A DNA stretch of 64,000 bases from Costertonia aggregata (GTDB lineage Bacteria > Bacteroidota > Bacteroidia > Flavobacteriales > Flavobacteriaceae): positions 3,078,001 through 3,142,000 of the forward strand of contig NZ_CP058595.1 in assembly GCF_013402795.1 (NCBI RefSeq), given 5' to 3'. Every line of letters begins with the position of its first letter. The stretch's first letter is position 1. The notes below the pieces were generated by a model. That model made no database searches. It was not told the origin of the DNA and saw only the letters and a list, made by a program, of their open reading frames with translations. This document shows, in pieces, positions 35,930-45,310 of the stretch. The translations under genes and the position numbers were made by a program.

Positions 35930-37444
35930 ATGAAAGCAAACGTAATTCGTAAAAAGTCAACTAATGATGAAACCAATAAAGCTGTAAAGGTCGCTGTAGC
36001 CAAAGGGGATGGTATTGGCCCTGAGATTATGGATGCCACTTTGAGAATTCTAGAGGCGGCCGGAGCCAATATTGAACCTGAATACATAGAAGTTGGGGAG
36101 CAGGTATACCTTTCCGGTAATAGTGCCGGGATAACACAAGACACTTGGGAAATCATTAACCGTAATAAAATTATCTTGAAAGCGCCCATTACCACTCCGC
36201 AGGGCAAAGGCTACAAGAGTTTGAACGTAACCATGCGAAAATCATTGGGCCTTTTTGCCAACGTACGTCCGGTCAGTGCTTTGCACCCTTATGTTGAGAC
36301 CAATTTCCCAAATATGGACGTTGTTGTCATACGTGAGAACGAGGAAGACCTATATGCTGGTATTGAGCATCAGCAAACACAAGATGTGGTGCAATGTCTT
36401 AAACTGATTACTAGACCGGGTTGCGAAAAAATCGTAAGATATGCTTTTGAATATGCCAAGGTATATGGTAGAAAAAAAGTGACCTGTATGGTAAAGGACA
36501 ATATCATGAAACTTACCGATGGCCTTTTTCATCAAGTGTTCAAGGAAATAGCATTGGAGTATCCGGATATCCAAAACGAAACTCAAATAATTGATATAGG
36601 AGCGGCGCGACTGGCAGCAAACCCTCAAAATTATGATGTGGTGGTTACCTCAAACTTGTATGGTGATATAATTTCTGATATTGTGGCGGAAATCGCAGGT
36701 TCTGTGGGAATGGCCGGATCTGCCAATATTGGCACTAATGTGGCCATGTTTGAAGCCATACACGGTTCTGCTCCCGATATAGCGGGGGAAAATATGGCGA
36801 ATCCATCTGGACTCATAAACGCAGCGGTTTCTATGTTGGCCCATGTAGGACAGTCGCTTACTGCCGATACCATTAAAAATGCTTGGTTGGCTACTATTGA
36901 AGAGGGTTACCACACAGCCGATATCTATAAAGAGGGTGTGAGCAAGAGAAAGGTGTCGACTTCTGAATTTGCCGAACAAGTAATCTCTAGGTTGGGCCGT
37001 ACGCCAGAAATATTACCAACAAGTTATTTATCCAAAGGAACGGGTACGATAACCATTCCAAAATATTCAAGAAAAGTAGAGAAGAAAGAATTGGTAGGCG
37101 TAGATGTTTTCATTGATTGGAAAGGTTCTAACCCCCAAGAAATTGGACAGGCACTCAGTGCTATAGATTCTTTTAAGCTTAAGTTGAAAATGATTACGAA
37201 CCGTGGGGTAAAGGTGTTTCCCAACGGTATGAAGGAAACCTACTGTACCGATCATTGGAGATGTAGGTTCGTAGCACAAAATGCCCAAATAAAAAGAGCG
37301 GAACCTGTGTACGAACAAGTAGAATTTGAACAAGTCGTAGCCTTACTGTCCAAGTTGCATAATGAGGATTTTGATATCATAAAGACCGAGAACTTATATG
37401 AATTTGATGGTAAAAGGGGCTTTTCACTTGGGCAAGGCGAATAA
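35930..37444 (+). CDS. icd: NADP-dependent isocitrate dehydrogenase, Thermus-type long form
   Basis: 504 residues. Oxidative decarboxylation of isocitrate in the TCA cycle. Motifs: AVAKGDGIGPEIMDATL, LNVTMRKSLGLFANVRPV (substrate Ser/Arg loop), VIRENEEDLYAGIEH, TSNLYGDIISDIVAEIAGS and APDIAGENMANPSG. A C-terminal extension of about 150 residues after the core is the same as in the Thermus thermophilus-type enzyme and is normal for Bacteroidota. A terminator follows. Confidence 0.95.
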   Translation: MKANVIRKKSTNDETNKAVKVAVAKGDGIGPEIMDATLRILEAAGANIEPEYIEVGEQVYLSGNSAGITQDTWEIINRNKIILKAPITTPQGKGYKSLNVTMRKSLGLFANVRPVSALHPYVETNFPNMDVVVIRENEEDLYAGIEHQQTQDVVQCLKLITRPGCEKIVRYAFEYAKVYGRKKVTCMVKDNIMKLTDGLFHQVFKEIALEYPDIQNETQIIDIGAARLAANPQNYDVVVTSNLYGDIISDIVAEIAGSVGMAGSANIGTNVAMFEAIHGSAPDIAGENMANPSGLINAAVSMLAHVGQSLTADTIKNAWLATIEEGYHTADIYKEGVSKRKVSTSEFAEQVISRLGRTPEILPTSYLSKGTGTITIPKYSRKVEKKELVGVDVFIDWKGSNPQEIGQALSAIDSFKLKLKMITNRGVKVFPNGMKETYCTDHWRCRFVAQNAQIKRAEPVYEQVEFEQVVALLSKLHNEDFDIIKTENLYEFDGKRGFSLGQGE

Positions 37445-37497
37445 ATTTAAATGAACAAAAATATATGTTTGGTTAATTTGAGTAAGTTAGTTTCGAG

Positions 37498-37523
37498 AAA
37501 CCCACGCTTAAGCGTGGGTTTTT
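37498..37523 (+). terminator. Terminator of icd
   Basis: Palindrome AAACCCACGCTT / AAGCGTGGGTTT (37498-37521) followed by TT and a short AT-rich tail, 53 bases after the icd stop. Confidence 0.85.
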
Positions 37524-37789
37524 CATATATAAATATTTTGAAAAGTACTTATTACACACCCTAATGAAATTCTGTCAATTTTAATGAATTTTATGATTGA
37601 AATGAATAAAAATCCTTGCCAAGAAAATATTCTCAATACGATTTTTCGACCATCAAAATCACTCGAGCCAACATATTTGAACTATATTCCATTAAAATGC
37701 ACGGTGGATTAAAAAGTATCTGTTTTTAAGGTGTTGCAGTAATGTAATTAATTGGTATTAGGGTTTTATCAAAAATATATTCACTAAAA
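37524..37789. other. Intergenic, AT-rich, no gene seen
   Basis: About 265 bases between the icd terminator and the convergent rsmD. A plus-strand frame from the ATG near 37603 (MNKNPCQENILNTI, 36 codons) has no support. No repeat or strong hairpin seen. Confidence 0.5.
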
Positions 37790-38326
37790 CTATATTGAGA
37801 AAAAACTAAACGCACTCCCACCATATTTACGCATGTCGGTAAAGTGTGGCAGTTGTGACAAGTCCATATGTTTGGAGTGTTCCAACACCAAAATACCGTC
37901 TTCCACCAGCAGTTCCCGTTTAAAGACCAGTTCCGGTATTTTGGCATAATCCTCCAGCGCCATATCATAGGGTGGGTCTGCAAAAACAATATCTGCTTTT
38001 ATCTTCGCTTTTTCCAAATAGCTAAAGACGTCACTCTTAATAGCTTCAATCCCAAATGCTAACTTCTCCGAGGTTTCTTCAATAAAACGAACGCAACCTT
38101 GATGACCGTCAACAGCGATAATGCGTTCAGCACCACGAGAGGCAAACTCATAACTAATGTTACCTGTACCTGTAAAAAGATCCAGCACTATGCAATCACC
38201 AAAATAGTATGTGTTGTTCAGGATATTGAAAAGGGCCTCTTTGGCCATATCGGTCGTAGGGCGTACCGGTAATTTACCGGGTGCGATGATTCGCCTACCT
38301 TTATGTGTTCCAGAGACTATACGCAT
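37790..38326 (-). CDS. rsmD: 16S rRNA (guanine(966)-N(2))-methyltransferase
   Basis: 178 residues. MRIVSGTHKGRRIIAP, RPTTDMAKEALFNIL, LDLFTGTGNISYEFASRGA (AdoMet loop) and ADIVFADPPYDM (DPPY catalytic motif) are all RsmD blocks. Methylates G966 of 16S rRNA. The start overlaps the stop of the DUF3822 gene by 1 base, a common Bacteroidota arrangement. Confidence 0.94.
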   Translation of the reverse strand: MRIVSGTHKGRRIIAPGKLPVRPTTDMAKEALFNILNNTYYFGDCIVLDLFTGTGNISYEFASRGAERIIAVDGHQGCVRFIEETSEKLAFGIEAIKSDVFSYLEKAKIKADIVFADPPYDMALEDYAKIPELVFKRELLVEDGILVLEHSKHMDLSQLPHFTDMRKYGGSAFSFFSI

Positions 38327-39159
38327 TATAGGGCATTTAAAACGGTAAAGTCAATAGTTTCGGTTTCTAAATCGCCCAAATGATAGCTTGTGAACGAGGG
38401 TATAAAAATAGTGATATGTTTTACGTAGGTATAGCAAATGTTGTAAATGGAATCGCCTTCCTCTACGGCCCCGAACAATTTTAGGGGAACGGTTTCCGTA
38501 TCTAGATTCAATTGTTCCAAGGTAAAAAGCAAGTAGTAGATAAAATCTTCCCTCGTAGTGTATTCAAAAGTGTTGTGGAACACAAGTTTTTTTTGGGAGA
38601 TTACCGTAACGTCAAACTGCCGTTTGGATACGTGTACATAACAAACGGGTTCATTACCATTGCTATGGTTGTTCAATAGTGTTTCTATCAAAACGGTACT
38701 ATGATGCTTGAACTCAAACTCACCAAAAAGTTCATAGATATAGTTGTTGATATTTACAAATGGCACGTAAACGTTTACCACATCGTAATTCTCTATTTCG
38801 TCATAATCCAGATGATCGTTCGCCAATAGCTTGGTATTGAACTTTAAGTAGTTGGCCAATTCATTTTCATCAAAAAGTGATTTGGGCACCAGGCTAAAAA
38901 GGGTATTCTTGTGAATGACCACGATTTCCGATAGCGGAGTATTTTTTAAATCGTGCTGATTAAAAAGGCCTTTTAATTCCTTCTGTATACCGTAAGGGTT
39001 GAGTTCGTTGTCAAAAATAATACGTTCAGAGGCTAAAATAGTATTGCCTATGGTGTCTAAAACACAAAAAGAAAGTCCATCCAAGCTGACTTGGATGGAC
39101 AGTTTTTGATAGTCCGAAATGGTTTCGTCCTTTATATTATTGGTCTCCTTTTTTGTCAT
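38326..39159 (-). CDS. DUF3822-family protein
   Basis: 277 residues from the ATG at 39159 (MTKKETNNIKDETI); seven more in-frame residues are possible from 39180. The family is typical of Bacteroidota and sits immediately upstream of rsmD as here. The sequence shows a duplicated actin-like half pattern (VSLDGLSFCVLDTIG, then VCYVHVSKRQFDVTVIS), consistent with a degenerate ASKHA fold. Function unknown. It overlaps the upstream gene by 23 bases. Confidence 0.8.
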   Translation of the reverse strand: MTKKETNNIKDETISDYQKLSIQVSLDGLSFCVLDTIGNTILASERIIFDNELNPYGIQKELKGLFNQHDLKNTPLSEIVVIHKNTLFSLVPKSLFDENELANYLKFNTKLLANDHLDYDEIENYDVVNVYVPFVNINNYIYELFGEFEFKHHSTVLIETLLNNHSNGNEPVCYVHVSKRQFDVTVISQKKLVFHNTFEYTTREDFIYYLLFTLEQLNLDTETVPLKLFGAVEEGDSIYNICYTYVKHITIFIPSFTSYHLGDLETETIDFTVLNAL

Positions 39160-39787
39160 AAATAGGGGGCCAGTTACCATTGGTACTTACATCGGTCAAG
39201 GAACCTACTGTTATTTCGCTTCCATTTACCTCTTCGACACTTACCTGAGAGTTCTCCCGTGCCATAAGGTCTTCGGGCTGGTCATATAGAATGATATCTT
39301 TTTTTACTTTAGCCTCAAAAACAGGGGCCCTGTAGCCACTCTTGTCGATAACATCCGCTTTCATTTCAAATTTTTCCCCATTTTGTGCAAAGGGAACGTT
39401 CATCATGGTTTTGTAGCGGTCATCATTTTTAAACAAAGAATCCTTTACGGAAACAAATCCCAAAGTATCTATTATTTTTACTTCTTTCAATAAATCTATT
39501 TGATAGGTTTCATCAAACTCCATATATGAAGAATCCCTTTGTTGTGTAATAGTATATCTCCCGGTGTCGACAAATGCTACCAAGCTTTTAAAATCCTTGG
39601 CAAATCTGCCATTTACGGTTCTATACGCTTCTTGTGAATTTCTGATATCCTTTAGGTTAGATACTACTTGGGCGAAACGTTTTTGTTTTACTTCCTTGAA
39701 TTTGATAGGTGCGTTAACGGATTGAAAGATTAGATATCCCAACCCAATGCATACAATCCAAAGTACAATTTGAATAACGGTCTTCAT
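39137..39787 (-). CDS. Single-helix envelope protein, function unknown
   Basis: 216 residues with an N-terminal helix (VIQIVLWIVCIGLGYLIF, about 4-21). The stretch LKDIRNSQEAYRTVNGRFAK looks like the region after the helix in pseudopilin-type proteins, but the usual prepilin peptidase site is absent. The remainder is a predicted beta-rich periplasmic domain. First gene of a three-gene overlapping unit with DUF3822 and rsmD. Role unknown. Confidence 0.7.
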   Translation of the reverse strand: MKTVIQIVLWIVCIGLGYLIFQSVNAPIKFKEVKQKRFAQVVSNLKDIRNSQEAYRTVNGRFAKDFKSLVAFVDTGRYTITQQRDSSYMEFDETYQIDLLKEVKIIDTLGFVSVKDSLFKNDDRYKTMMNVPFAQNGEKFEMKADVIDKSGYRAPVFEAKVKKDIILYDQPEDLMARENSQVSVEEVNGSEITVGSLTDVSTNGNWPPIYDKKGDQ

Positions 39788-39900
39788 TTTAATAGTGTTA
39801 TTTTAAATTTAGTGGTTAAGACAAATCTACAATTTTTTTGGAAACTGCCTAATTTTTGCACACTGAATTTAAACGGATTTCTACCCTTAAAAATAACGGT

Positions 39901-39908
39901 TATCTTTG
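39901..39908 (+). promoter_or_regulatory. Candidate -7 element (TATCTTTG) for the helicase gene
   Basis: TATCTTTG matches TAnnTTTG and ends 5 bases before the ATG at 39914, so the message may be leaderless. It supports the ATG at 39914 over an upstream in-frame ATG at 39770. Confidence 0.45.
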
Positions 39909-39913
39909 ATTTT

Positions 39914-41353
39914 ATGAATACCCTCACAGCATCCGCATTTTATAAAATACTTCGAGAGAAATTTCCCCATGAGCCTACTTCCAAACAAGAGGTGGTACTT
40001 CAAAAGTTATCGGACTTTGTGCTCACCAAAGCTGATGATACTATTTTTTTGTTAAAAGGATTTGCAGGTACGGGTAAAACCACCATAGTGGGGACTCTGG
40101 TCGGCAACCTTTGGAAAACAACCTCAAAGGCTATTTTAATGGCACCAACAGGCAGGGCGGCCAAGGTAATGAGCAACTATTCCAAAACGCAGGCGTTTAC
40201 CATTCACCGAAAGATTTATTTTCCAAAAAAACAGAGTGGGGGCGGGGTGCAATTTGTTTTGGCACCCAATAAACATAAAAATACGGTTTTCATTGTTGAT
40301 GAGGCCTCTATGATTCCGGACACACCTGCGGACTCAAAATTATTTGAAAATGGTTCCTTGTTGGATGATTTGCTGATGTTCGTATACTCGGGGCATAACT
40401 GTAAACTCATATTGATAGGTGATACGGCACAATTGCCCCCTGTACATTTGACATTGAGTCCGGCATTGGACGAAAATAAACTGAGCCTTAACTATAATAA
40501 GGAAGTCACGACTTTAGAGATGGATGAAGTGGTACGCCAAGCAGAGGATTCGGGTATTTTGGTCAACGCTACCAATTTAAGGGAGCAACTGCAGAGTGAA
40601 TTTTTTGATGCGTTCCAGTTTGATGTAAACTCGTTCAGGGATATCGTTAGGCTCATAGACGGCCACGAAATACAAGAAGCTATAGATTCGTCATATTCCA
40701 AAAACGGAAAAGAGGAAACCGCGATCATTGTCAGGTCCAATAAAAGGGCAAACCTTTACAATGAGAACATTCGAAACCGGATTTTATATCTGGAAAACGA
40801 ATTGGCCGTGGGCGATTTCATGATGGTGGTCAAGAATAATTATTTTTGGCTCAAACCCAGTTCCGAAGCCGGATTCATTGCCAACGGCGATATTATTGAA
40901 GTTTTGGAAATATTCGCCATAAAAGAACTCTACAGCTTTAAATTTGCCGAGGTAAAAGTAAAGATGGTAGACTATCCCGACCAAAAACCATTTGAAACGG
41001 TGTTGCTTTTAGATACCATTAAGGCCGAATCGCCTTCCTTGCCGTATGAGGATGGGAACAGGCTTTATCAAGAAGTCATGAAGGATTATGCTCACGAAAA
41101 ATCCAAGTATAAAAAATTCTTGGGCGTAAAAAACAATAAGTATTTTAATGCTTTGCAGGTAAAGTTTTCATATGCCATAACATGTCATAAGTCCCAAGGT
41201 GGGCAGTGGAACACGGTTTTTGTAGAACAACCATATCTCCCGAACGGGCCTGATAAAGAATATTTGCGCTGGTTGTACACCGCCGTGACCCGAGCAAAAA
41301 ACCAATTGTACTTAATTGGCTTCAAGAACGATTTTTTTGTTGATTCGGAATAA
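39914..41353 (+). CDS. RecD-like ATP-dependent DNA helicase
   Basis: 479 residues. Superfamily 1 helicase: Walker A LLKGFAGTGKTTIVGTL, motif Ia MAPTGRAAKVM, motif II FIVDEASMIPD, motif III ILIGDTAQLPPV, late motif ITCHKSQGGQWNTVFVE and final YTAVTRAKNQLYLIG. The layout corresponds to the short RecD-like AAA/UvrD_C_2 helicases of Bacteroidota. There is no RecB or RecC partner here. Probably a DNA repair or end-processing helicase. Confidence 0.92.
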   Translation: MNTLTASAFYKILREKFPHEPTSKQEVVLQKLSDFVLTKADDTIFLLKGFAGTGKTTIVGTLVGNLWKTTSKAILMAPTGRAAKVMSNYSKTQAFTIHRKIYFPKKQSGGGVQFVLAPNKHKNTVFIVDEASMIPDTPADSKLFENGSLLDDLLMFVYSGHNCKLILIGDTAQLPPVHLTLSPALDENKLSLNYNKEVTTLEMDEVVRQAEDSGILVNATNLREQLQSEFFDAFQFDVNSFRDIVRLIDGHEIQEAIDSSYSKNGKEETAIIVRSNKRANLYNENIRNRILYLENELAVGDFMMVVKNNYFWLKPSSEAGFIANGDIIEVLEIFAIKELYSFKFAEVKVKMVDYPDQKPFETVLLLDTIKAESPSLPYEDGNRLYQEVMKDYAHEKSKYKKFLGVKNNKYFNALQVKFSYAITCHKSQGGQWNTVFVEQPYLPNGPDKEYLRWLYTAVTRAKNQLYLIGFKNDFFVDSE

Positions 41354-41449
41354 GCTAAATTCGTTATGCTTTAAAAACCTTAACATGACTTGTCGTATCA
41401 GTATATGTTTTTACATAGGCCCTGATGCTTGAATTTGAATATTTATACG

Positions 41450-42019
41450 ATGACTTCCGAAACAATAATCAGTATTTTTTTAGGTGTAGGGTTGGCGGCC
41501 TCGGTAGGTTTCCGAATATTTTTGCCCTTGTTCGCCTTGAGTTTGGCAAGTTACTTTAATGTTTGGGAACTTAACCATAGTTGGGAATGGATAGGTAGTT
41601 TCGCTGCGGTGATCGTACTCGGAGTGGCTACGATAGTAGAGATATTCGCCTACTTTATTCCTTGGGTAGATAATCTGTTGGACAGTATCGCCATACCTTT
41701 GGCTGGTATTGCGGGAACCGCTGTAATGGTCTCGACCGTAGCCGATTTAGACCCGGTAGTGACCTGGTCTTTGGCCATCATCGCGGGAGGTGGTACGGCA
41801 ACGGCCATAAGGGGTGCAGGTGCCACAAGTAGGCTTACCTCTACGGCGACCACCGGTGGCCTGGGAAATCCGGTAATTTCAACCGTTGAGACGGGGACGG
41901 CCATGGTGGTTACAACGGCATCTATTTTTGCCCCCATACTGGCGGCAGTGTTTGTTATTGTTATATTGATTATCATTTTCAGGATATATAGAAAATTAAG
42001 ACCAAGAAATACGCGGTAA
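41450..42019 (+). CDS. DUF4126-family membrane protein
   Basis: 189 residues from the ATG at 41450 (MTSETIISIF); an ATG at 41429 adds seven residues. About six hydrophobic stretches (helix about 8-30, FAAVIVLGVATIVEIF, LAGIAGTAVMVSTVADL, WSLAIIAGGGTATAI, a Thr/Gly-rich loop, IFAPILAAVFVIVILIIIF) match the DUF4126 layout with its conserved GLxAAxGFR-type opening. Function unknown. Confidence 0.85.
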   Translation: MTSETIISIFLGVGLAASVGFRIFLPLFALSLASYFNVWELNHSWEWIGSFAAVIVLGVATIVEIFAYFIPWVDNLLDSIAIPLAGIAGTAVMVSTVADLDPVVTWSLAIIAGGGTATAIRGAGATSRLTSTATTGGLGNPVISTVETGTAMVVTTASIFAPILAAVFVIVILIIIFRIYRKLRPRNTR

Positions 42020-42139
42020 GCTCAGGGAAATAAAAAAGGTGTTTTTGGTTTTGGTAAACCATTATCAAATTACGCTTTAAACAACAATGAAATACTATTT
42101 ATGAGCGAAAATATTTTAAAATCAAATAAACCATAGAAA

Positions 42140-42868
42140 GTGAAAATAATCGCTATGATACCGGCTCGTTATGCAGCTTCCAGATTTCCTGCAAAATTAA
42201 TGCAGGACCTATCCGGGAAACCTGTAATTCTCAGGACCTATGAAGCTACAGTCGGTACTAAGCTTTTTGATGAGGTATACGTAGTGACCGACAGTGAAAT
42301 TATCTGTGACGTGATACGTAATGCCGGTGGAAAAGCCATAATGAGCCTAAAAGAGCATGACTGTGGCAGTGATAGGATTGCAGAGGCCGTTTCAACTATG
42401 AACGTTGATATCATCGTTAATGTTCAGGGCGATGAACCTTTTACGGATCAAGAAAGTTTGGCAAGTGTATTGGAAGTTTTTAAAGAAGATATTAATAGGG
42501 AAATCGATTTGGCTTCACTCATGACCAAAATAACTGATATCGAAGAAATCAATAATCCAAATACGGTCAAGGTCATTGTAGATAATCGTGATTTTGCACT
42601 CTATTTTTCACGTTCGCCCATACCGTACCCAAGAGCAAAAACCCATACTACAACGTATTACAAGCACAAGGGTATCTATGCTTTTCGAAAAAGGGCCCTG
42701 ATGGATTTTCAAAGATTGCCTATGCTGTCCCTGGAAGCAACCGAAAAGATAGAAGCCATCCGTTATTTGGAATACGGTAAAAAAATCAAAATGGTTGAAA
42801 CCTCGGTAAGTGGTATAGAAATAGACACTCCGGAAGATTTGGAAAGGGCAAAAGCAGCATGGAAGTAG
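42140..42868 (+). CDS. kdsB: 3-deoxy-manno-octulosonate cytidylyltransferase
   Basis: 242 residues. Activates Kdo (or an 8-amino derivative, see the dehydrogenase two genes on) with CTP for lipopolysaccharide core synthesis. Motifs: [40 protein letters not shown], and SRSPIPYPR. The start is GTG at 42140. It overlaps the next gene by 10 bases. Confidence 0.95.
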   Translation: MKIIAMIPARYAASRFPAKLMQDLSGKPVILRTYEATVGTKLFDEVYVVTDSEIICDVIRNAGGKAIMSLKEHDCGSDRIAEAVSTMNVDIIVNVQGDEPFTDQESLASVLEVFKEDINREIDLASLMTKITDIEEINNPNTVKVIVDNRDFALYFSRSPIPYPRAKTHTTTYYKHKGIYAFRKRALMDFQRLPMLSLEATEKIEAIRYLEYGKKIKMVETSVSGIEIDTPEDLERAKAAWK

Positions 42869-43560
42869 ATTATGGTAACATAAAAGTAATCGGTTTTGAT
42901 GCCGATGATACCCTTTGGGTAAACGAGACCTATTTTAGGGAGGCCGAAGAACATTTTGCCCAATTGTTGGAAAATTACGAGACAAAAAACAAAATAGACC
43001 AAGAGTTGTTCAAGATGGAGATGCAGAACTTGGAAATTTATGGCTATGGTATTAAGGGTTTTTTGCTATCCATGATCGAATCTGCATTGGATTTGTCAAA
43101 TAATACTGTTTCCCAAGCAACGTTGGCCCAAATATTGAATCTAGGTAAAGAGATGATTTCACGTCCAGTAGAATTACTGGAAGGCGTGACCCATGTTTTG
43201 GAACAATTGCAGGACAAGTACCGATTGATCGTACTCACAAAAGGAGACTTACTGGATCAAGAAAGAAAGCTGGAAAAATCAGGTCTTTCCCAATATTTTC
43301 ATCACGTTGAGGTACTGAGCGATAAAAAAGAGGAGAATTATAAAAATCTCTTGGACCATTTGGAAATCAACGTGAAAGAGTTTTTGATGATAGGCAACTC
43401 CCTAAAATCGGACGTATTGCCCATAATTGGTCTCGGGGCAAATGCGGTTCATGTACCTTTTCATACCACATGGGCCCATGAAAAAGTGCCTGTTGAAGAG
43501 CAGACGGGCAACTACTTGACCTTAAATAGTATTACAGAGATAATGAAGTATTTGAATTAA
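42859..43560 (+). CDS. HAD-family hydrolase
   Basis: 233 residues. HAD motifs: [15 protein letters not shown] (nucleophile Asp and acid Asp), [23 protein letters not shown] and [19 protein letters not shown]. The long cap region is of the YjjG/5'-nucleotidase type. Coupled to kdsB by a 10-base overlap and 5 bases before the dehydrogenase; it could be a sugar phosphatase in the same pathway (a Kdo-8-P phosphatase activity is needed in that route), an inference. Confidence 0.8.
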   Translation: MEVDYGNIKVIGFDADDTLWVNETYFREAEEHFAQLLENYETKNKIDQELFKMEMQNLEIYGYGIKGFLLSMIESALDLSNNTVSQATLAQILNLGKEMISRPVELLEGVTHVLEQLQDKYRLIVLTKGDLLDQERKLEKSGLSQYFHHVEVLSDKKEENYKNLLDHLEINVKEFLMIGNSLKSDVLPIIGLGANAVHVPFHTTWAHEKVPVEEQTGNYLTLNSITEIMKYLN

Positions 43561-43565
43561 TGTAG

Positions 43566-44690
43566 ATGGAAATTGATAAAAAGATTAAGACCGTACATAT
43601 GCCCCAAGCAATGAAGAAGTACAGGAACTTTCCTATGGTACCCAAAGTAGTTTTTGGTCAAGGCAGTTTTGACCAGTTGGGAGAAATTCTTTTGACAAAA
43701 CGCAAGCATTCCGATGCACCGATGATTTTTTTGGTAGACGATGTTTTTGAAGGAACCCCCCTGATAGATAGGATACCTTTGATTTTTAACGATCATGTAA
43801 TTTTTATTTCTGCCGAGGAAGAGCCCAAAACCGTACAGGTTGACGCTTTGGTACATAAAATCAAAAATGATTTTAACGACCTACCTTCGGGAATCATTGG
43901 TATTGGTGGTGGCACTGTGTTGGATTTGGCCAAAGCCATATCGATTATGTTGACCAGCAAGGGCCATGCATCTGACTATCAAGGATGGGATTTGGTTCAA
44001 ACCCCATCTCTTTACCATGTGGGCATACCCACGATAAGTGGTACTGGTGCAGAAGTGTCACGAACTACCGTTTTGTTGGGTCCGGATAAAAAACTGGGCA
44101 TCAACTCAGACTATACCACTTTTGACCAAGTGCTTTTGGACCCTGACTTGACACGAGGTGTTCCAAAGAACCAATGGTTTTACACGGGAATGGATTGTTT
44201 TATCCACTGTGTGGAATCGCTCACAGGTACATACCTCAATGCTTTTAGCCAAAGTTATGGTGAAAAGGCAATGGAACTTTGTAAAGAAGTGTATTTGGGA
44301 GATTTAATGCCTTGCGAAGCTAGGGATAAATTAATGATGGCTTCATGGCACGGCGGTATGAGTATTGCCTATTCGCAAGTAGGCGTTGCGCATGCCATGA
44401 GTTATGGCCTTTCATACGTATTGGGTGTTAAGCACGGTATCGGCAATTGTTTGGTATTTCAACATTTAGAAGAGTTTTATCCAAAAGGTGTTGAGACTTT
44501 TAAACAAATGATGCACAAGCACGATATTAAATTGCCCATGGGTATCTGCACGGAACTTTCCGAGACCGATTTGGATACAATGATCAATGTATCTTTGGGC
44601 ATGAAACCGCTTTGGGAAAACGCATTGGGTAAAGAATGGCGCAATGTAGCTACACCAGAGAAATTAAAGTCCATATACAGTAAGATATAA
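43566..44690 (+). CDS. kdnB: Iron-containing dehydrogenase, KdnB-like (Kdo 8-oxidase)
   Basis: 374 residues of the iron-containing alcohol dehydrogenase family. NAD-binding GIIGIGGGTVLDLAKA, metal-binding blocks GMDCFIHCVESLTGT and GVAHAMSYGLSYVLGVKHGIGN. The conserved opening YRNFPMVPKVVFGQGSFDQL recalls Shewanella KdnB, which oxidises C8 of Kdo before KdnA aminates it to 8-amino-Kdo. Its location after kdsB supports that role. No KdnA-type PLP enzyme is in the window, so the pathway is incomplete here. Confidence 0.65.
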   Translation: MEIDKKIKTVHMPQAMKKYRNFPMVPKVVFGQGSFDQLGEILLTKRKHSDAPMIFLVDDVFEGTPLIDRIPLIFNDHVIFISAEEEPKTVQVDALVHKIKNDFNDLPSGIIGIGGGTVLDLAKAISIMLTSKGHASDYQGWDLVQTPSLYHVGIPTISGTGAEVSRTTVLLGPDKKLGINSDYTTFDQVLLDPDLTRGVPKNQWFYTGMDCFIHCVESLTGTYLNAFSQSYGEKAMELCKEVYLGDLMPCEARDKLMMASWHGGMSIAYSQVGVAHAMSYGLSYVLGVKHGIGNCLVFQHLEEFYPKGVETFKQMMHKHDIKLPMGICTELSETDLDTMINVSLGMKPLWENALGKEWRNVATPEKLKSIYSKI

Positions 44691-44770
44691 TCCTATCTTT
44701 TCCCACGCTCTTATATCCTGTTTTTACACGATGGAGACTTGAAAATTCTAGCAAGCTGAATACATAATTA

Positions 44771-45310
44771 ATGCAAAAAATAGCGAAGTTCATTTATTTT
44801 AAGATTTTAGGCTGGAAGTTGATAGGCGATTTTCCCAAGGTCAACAAGGCCGTTCTGATTGTGGTACCACATACAAGCTGGGTAGATTTCTTTTTGGGGC
44901 TTTTGGTTCGTAGGGTGTGGAAGGAAGAAATCAATTTTATAGCAAAGAAGAGTTTGTTCAATTTTCCGTTTGGATGGTATTTTAGATGGATGGGCGGTGC
45001 CCCTATCGACCGTAGTAAAAACAATGATACCGTAGCAGCCATAGCCAGTATTTTTAATGAAAAGGAAAGGTTTAGATTGGCATTGTCCCCAGAAGGTACG
45101 CGTAAAAAAGTAAAGGAATGGAAAACAGGATTTTATTATATTGCCAAAGCGGCTAAAGTTCCTGTGGTAATGGTTGCTTTTGACTACGGGCACAGACAAA
45201 TAAAAATATCAGCTCCCCATTTCCCTACCGATGATAAAAAAGCTGATTTTAAAATTTACATCCAATTTTTTAAAGGTACTGTCGGTAAAATTCCCGAATA
45301 TAGTTTTTAG
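44771..45310 (+). CDS. 1-acyl-sn-glycerol-3-phosphate acyltransferase family protein
   Basis: 179 residues of the PlsC superfamily. Motif I is PHTSWVDFFLG (HxxxxD), motif II is NFIAKKSLFNFPFGWYF with GGAPIDR, motif III is ALSPEGTRKK. Shorter than classical PlsC, closest in layout to the small Bacteroidota acyltransferases. Likely acylates a lyso-phospholipid at the membrane. It overlaps the convergent gene by 4 bases. Confidence 0.88.
   Translation: MQKIAKFIYFKILGWKLIGDFPKVNKAVLIVVPHTSWVDFFLGLLVRRVWKEEINFIAKKSLFNFPFGWYFRWMGGAPIDRSKNNDTVAAIASIFNEKERFRLALSPEGTRKKVKEWKTGFYYIAKAAKVPVVMVAFDYGHRQIKISAPHFPTDDKKADFKIYIQFFKGTVGKIPEYSF

Noticed and set aside
37726-37989. Minus-strand frame beside rsmD
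   Set aside because: It is out of frame inside rsmD and rich in Trp, typical of an antisense-like shadow.
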